From Pleurotus ostreatus/Saccharomyces cerevisiae fusant (lineage: Eukaryota > Opisthokonta): a stretch of 10,397 nt of DNA. Positions 7,915 to 10,397 of the stretch are shown here, piece after piece (the stretch's first letter is position 1; every line of letters begins with the position of its first letter). Location: contig JAMQCK010001253.1 of assembly GCA_024196135.1 (NCBI GenBank), positions 1 to 10,397 on the forward strand, written 5' to 3'. Below the pieces are notes generated by a model, which saw only the letters and a program-made list of their open reading frames with translations, was not told the origin of the DNA and made no database searches. The position numbers were made by a program, and so were the translations under genes.

Positions 7915-9045
7915 ATGGCCTTCAACGACGATCAGGTGTGTATAGCTCTGAATTCCGATCCACTATGTACTTCTCTAACATCGCATACGCAGACGGTTGA
8001 GCTCACCGCTCTTTACACGCTCCCTTACAACACCCCCTCGTCGCTCGAGCTCCAGGACCGCCTCGACGAGGAGTTCGACACCCTCTCGGCCTTCGGAACT
8101 GCCGACTTCGCCATTCTTTACCTCCCCCGGAACCAGCGTCTCGTCACCTCGCGCCCGACAAAGTTCAAGACGCGCCTCACCCCAACTGTCGAGGAGGTCA
8201 TTGAGGAAGCGCGCTGGGACTGCCCCGTCTGCGATGCCCCTCCCGCCTACTGCGAAGTTGAGGCTCGCGAGACCCTGCCACCCACGCCATCGCCAGCTAC
8301 AGCAAGGAGGACAATCGCTCAGCTTGCTGCCGATGCCGCCATCCGTGAGACGGATGAGGAGGATGCCTTGAGGCCTGTTTCGACGCCGGATGAGATCCTC
8401 CAGCGCGCTCGTGAGCAGGAAGCTGCTGAGAAAGCCGCGCTCGAGTCCTTCTACGCCAAATTCCCCGCGCTCGCGGCCCTCCGGCCTTCTCCCCCTCGCA
8501 TGCCTGCCACCGGGCTACTCACGCCTCCCCCAACGCCACCCACTTCCCGTGCTCCCAAGGGCGCAACGCGTATGCCTTCATTCATCGCGATGGAGCAGAA
8601 CAGCTCGGGTACTGCTCCTTCCGCCCATGTTACTTCTTCGTCATTCGCTGCCTTCGACAAGCGCATGTCGACTGCGCCACCCACTCCCGTGTCAGCTCCG
8701 CGCAAGCCCGTCTCCAAGATTCCGCGGAAGAAGAACAAGGAGAACACCATGCAGCCCGCGGGCCGCAAGGGCAAGAGCTTCACCGTGAAGATCGACGTCA
8801 CCGTCGACTCCAACAGCATCGGTGGCTCGAGGAAGGCGAGTGGCCTGACCAAGGCCCCGACCGCGCTCAAGGTCAAGAAGCGGGAGAACGACGGCATGCC
8901 GGCGAAAGCTTCGAATTCCTCGACGGCTGGCAAGTCCAGCTCCCCTTCGTACGCTCCTTCGAAGTACGGCGCGCAGCCGCCCCTCGATCGCAAGACTCGC
9001 CAGCACTCTGCCGTCGTAGGACGGCCTGCCACTCGTGTTATGTAG
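7915..9045 (+). CDS. Basic disordered protein with SP/TP motifs and KEN box
   Basis: The coding exons are 7915-7935 (only seven codons, MAFNDDQ) and 7993-9045, giving 357 residues. The intron 7936-7992 is 57 nt, GT-AG, with a CTAAC branch-like motif. ATG 7915 has an excellent context (GACCATGG); an in-frame ATG at 7864 is weaker. Residues 8-80 may be folded (VELTALYTLPY, DFAILYLPRNQRLV). WDCPVCDAPPAYCEVE (82-97) carries Cys84, Cys87 and Cys94, possibly a small metal site. A helical, acidic segment follows at 125-160. The rest is Pro/Ser-rich with many Ser-Pro or Thr-Pro sites (101-108, 136-139, 172-174, 184-192, 234-239), which are candidate kinase targets. A KEN triplet is at 256-258 inside the basic KIPRKKNKEN, and another basic cluster, KVKKR, is at 300-304; both could be nuclear signals. 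I do not recognise the family. A nuclear or cell-cycle-regulated role is only a guess from these short motifs. Confidence 0.82.
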   Translation: MAFNDDQVCIALNSDPLCTSLTSHTQTVELTALYTLPYNTPSSLELQDRLDEEFDTLSAFGTADFAILYLPRNQRLVTSRPTKFKTRLTPTVEEVIEEARWDCPVCDAPPAYCEVEARETLPPTPSPATARRTIAQLAADAAIRETDEEDALRPVSTPDEILQRAREQEAAEKAALESFYAKFPALAALRPSPPRMPATGLLTPPPTPPTSRAPKGATRMPSFIAMEQNSSGTAPSAHVTSSSFAAFDKRMSTAPPTPVSAPRKPVSKIPRKKNKENTMQPAGRKGKSFTVKIDVTVDSNSIGGSRKASGLTKAPTALKVKKRENDGMPAKASNSSTAGKSSSPSYAPSKYGAQPPLDRKTRQHSAVVGRPATRVM

Positions 9046-9535
9046 GCCATCCGGACTTCACTCACTATGCTCGACTGTATGCTCGCCTTTGCTTTACCTA
9101 TGTATCAGCTATGCTCTCCCTACGTATGCCCTGCCCTGTATCTCAGACGCTCAATATCTTGTATTTATACGCACGAGTGTGCCGGTGCTTTTCCGCCAAT
9201 CGAAGACTAATTATTTGTACTGGAGGCCCGAAGTCCCGCCTGTAATTGTGGTGAATGAAGAGGGATGTTATTTGCATGAGTATTGCGTAGAGCTATGCCT
9301 ACTGAGTTCAGAGTCTATGTGAATGCATATGGCTGGAGCAGGAGACATGTACGAGGGCCACGGCCGAGATATGTACAATGGGCGTACACACAACAGCGAT
9401 AAAGGTATAAATGAAGTCAGACGGAACGATATCCACAGGCAAGAGACGTGCTACCGTGGTTTCGCAAACCATCTTCCAGTCCGAAGGTCAATCAACGCGC
9501 ACCACAACATCACCGTTGTGCGACCCGAGCCTGCT
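9046..9535. other. Convergent 3' intergenic region
   Basis: The 7915 gene (plus) and the right-edge gene (minus) end toward each other here, so this should contain both 3' UTRs. A/T-rich motifs such as TGTATTTATAC (about 9160-9170) could serve 3'-end formation of the plus-strand gene. No gene, tRNA or repeat structure was recognised. Confidence 0.5.
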
Positions 9536-10396
9536 TTACCCGCTGCTAGTCGTCGTCTGCCCCTGCACGGCTTCCACGTTCGAGACTTCGGCGTCCTTCG
9601 CCTCGTTCGCGAGGTCGGTTTGGATGGTCAGGTGCGGGCGCTTCTGGCTGTCGTCCGACATGTCTCCCGCATCCTCCGCCTGCGTGGCAGGAACAGTGGC
9701 AGCCGCGGTGAGGTTTGTGGCGTCGGCCAGGGTGTCGGCAGGGTTCGAAACGGCGGATGGCGATTGGACGTTCGATTGGTGAGCGCCGACTTGCGCGACG
9801 GCCTCGTCCGCCTCCTGGTCGGAAAACCCTTCGGGCAGCTCTTCTTCGAAGAGATCCTCGTCCTCGAACCCGCTGTCAACCGCCGCGTCCTCCCAGGCAT
9901 CGCCCACAGAGCGGTCAGGGGACTGGGGCGGCTCGAGCCCAGCAGGAGCAGCGGGCTCGCTTCTGAGGGGCGAGGCGGGGAGAGCAGGGACAACGGGCTC
10001 GGGGACAGCAGGGGCAGCTGTCTCGCGCACCTCCCCCCGCGGCGGGCTCCTCACAACTTGCTCTTGTCTGGGTCGGCGCACTCCTTCAGTCGAAACCGGA
10101 TAGACATCGCTTGTATTCGCGGGCCCGCCGACGGCGCGAGTACGTGTATCTACAGCGTATACACCCGCCCCCGGCCCCGCCGGTCTCGGCTTCGGCACAT
10201 GATGCCCACCCTCCTTCTCGTCAGCGTCGCGGTCGTGGCGGCCGTCCGGAGGCGTCGTGGGGACCGTGAAGCTGCTCCAGCCCGAGCGCACGGCAGGTTT
10301 ACTTGTTGAGGCCGCGCCCCGAGGTGGGGATGCGACGGCCGGAGGCGCCCATGCTCTTCTGGAGGCCGGTGGGGCTCTCGGAGCGGCCGTACATGC
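9536..10396 (-). CDS. Acidic Pro/Ala-rich protein, 5' end beyond window
   Basis: One minus-strand frame is open from the right edge (10396) to a TAA at 9538-9536, about 286 residues. The only in-frame Met is about 41 residues before the stop, so the true start lies off the window. The region just downstream of 10306 (minus) reads KPAVRSGWSSFTVPTTPPDG; the centre is Pro/Ala-rich (PALPASPLRSEPAAPAG). A strongly acidic segment, SGFEDEDLFEEELPEGFSDQ, lies about 105 residues before the end, and the tail is KRPHLTIQTDLANEAKDAE. Composition is hydrophilic and lacks Cys, as in a disordered regulatory or scaffold protein. No domain was recognised, so no function is given. A competing frame (GC-rich codons, ending at TAA 10308-10306) reads plausibly over the last 90 bases, so the 5' part of this entry is uncertain. 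The plus-strand frame over the same region has an Arg/Val/Leu/Gly-heavy composition and looks like a shadow. Confidence 0.58.
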   Translation of the reverse strand, partial: ACTAAPRAPPASRRAWAPPAVASPPRGAASTSKPAVRSGWSSFTVPTTPPDGRHDRDADEKEGGHHVPKPRPAGPGAGVYAVDTRTRAVGGPANTSDVYPVSTEGVRRPRQEQVVRSPPRGEVRETAAPAVPEPVVPALPASPLRSEPAAPAGLEPPQSPDRSVGDAWEDAAVDSGFEDEDLFEEELPEGFSDQEADEAVAQVGAHQSNVQSPSAVSNPADTLADATNLTAAATVPATQAEDAGDMSDDSQKRPHLTIQTDLANEAKDAEVSNVEAVQGQTTTSSG

Positions 10397-10397
10397 C

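Noticed and set aside
7355..7945. 196-codon plus-strand open frame before the 7915 gene
   Set aside because: No domain, pyrimidine-driven Ser/Pro/Leu composition, and it runs into the real gene in a different frame; better read as promoter and leader.
8451..9065. 204-codon minus-strand open frame across the 7915 gene
   Set aside because: Antisense to a gene with a strong start context, natural composition and a clear intron; it is a shadow frame.
9323..10309. 328-codon plus-strand open frame
   Set aside because: Arg/Val/Leu/Gly-heavy composition typical of the reverse of a GC-rich gene; the minus-strand frame has natural acidic and Pro/Ala-rich segments.
1..10397. Defence system, biosynthetic cluster or mobile element
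   Set aside because: Gene types are unrelated housekeeping, surface-enzyme and unknown proteins; no transposase, reverse transcriptase, terminal repeats, CRISPR repeats or clustered pathway enzymes were seen.

Overview
The window looks like nuclear DNA of a mushroom-forming basidiomycete (Agaricomycetes). The evidence is a GC-rich coding sequence with mostly G/C third codon positions, genes broken by many short GT-AG introns (the 11 I could place are 50-67 nt, several with CTAAC or CTGAC branch-point-like motifs), tight spacing on both strands, and a BTB/POZ protein of the type expanded in this class. I see no bacterial-style operon, transposon, CRISPR array, tRNA or rRNA. Species cannot be told from the sequence alone.

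Layout from left to right: (1) 1-684, minus strand: BTB/POZ-domain protein in three exons, whose C-terminus runs off the left edge. (2) 1381-2569, minus: complete three-exon secreted alpha/beta hydrolase with a signal peptide and a C-terminal GPI-anchor-like tail. (3) 2570-4164: a 1.6 kb gap with no gene I can support, containing promoters and a palindrome. (4) 4165-6037, plus: three-exon, low-complexity Ser/Thr/His/Asp-rich protein with small internal repeats and a basic C-terminal block. (5) 6444-7229, minus: five-exon dynactin subunit 5 (p25), the clearest identification here. Its exons are so short that no long open frame reveals it. (6) 7915-9045, plus: two-exon disordered basic protein with SP/TP motifs and a KEN sequence, divergent from the dynactin gene. 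(7) 9536-10396, minus: 3' part of an acidic, Pro/Ala-rich protein whose start lies beyond the right edge.

The genes do not form an obvious pathway. The dynactin gene belongs to microtubule transport, the hydrolase to the cell surface, and the BTB protein probably to protein-protein scaffolding or ubiquitin adaptor roles. The arrangement is ordinary for a compact basidiomycete genome: one divergent promoter (7230-7914) and two convergent 3' junctions (6038-6443 and 9046-9535).

No new biological system is evident. The points worth a second look are small: two strong inverted repeats just upstream of the BTB and dynactin starts, a perfect palindrome inside a larger inverted repeat in the 1.6 kb gap, a CAG/TAG double splice acceptor in the dynactin gene where one choice gives an immediate stop, a stop-free in-frame intron after a seven-codon first coding exon, and an unresolved reading frame at the right edge.
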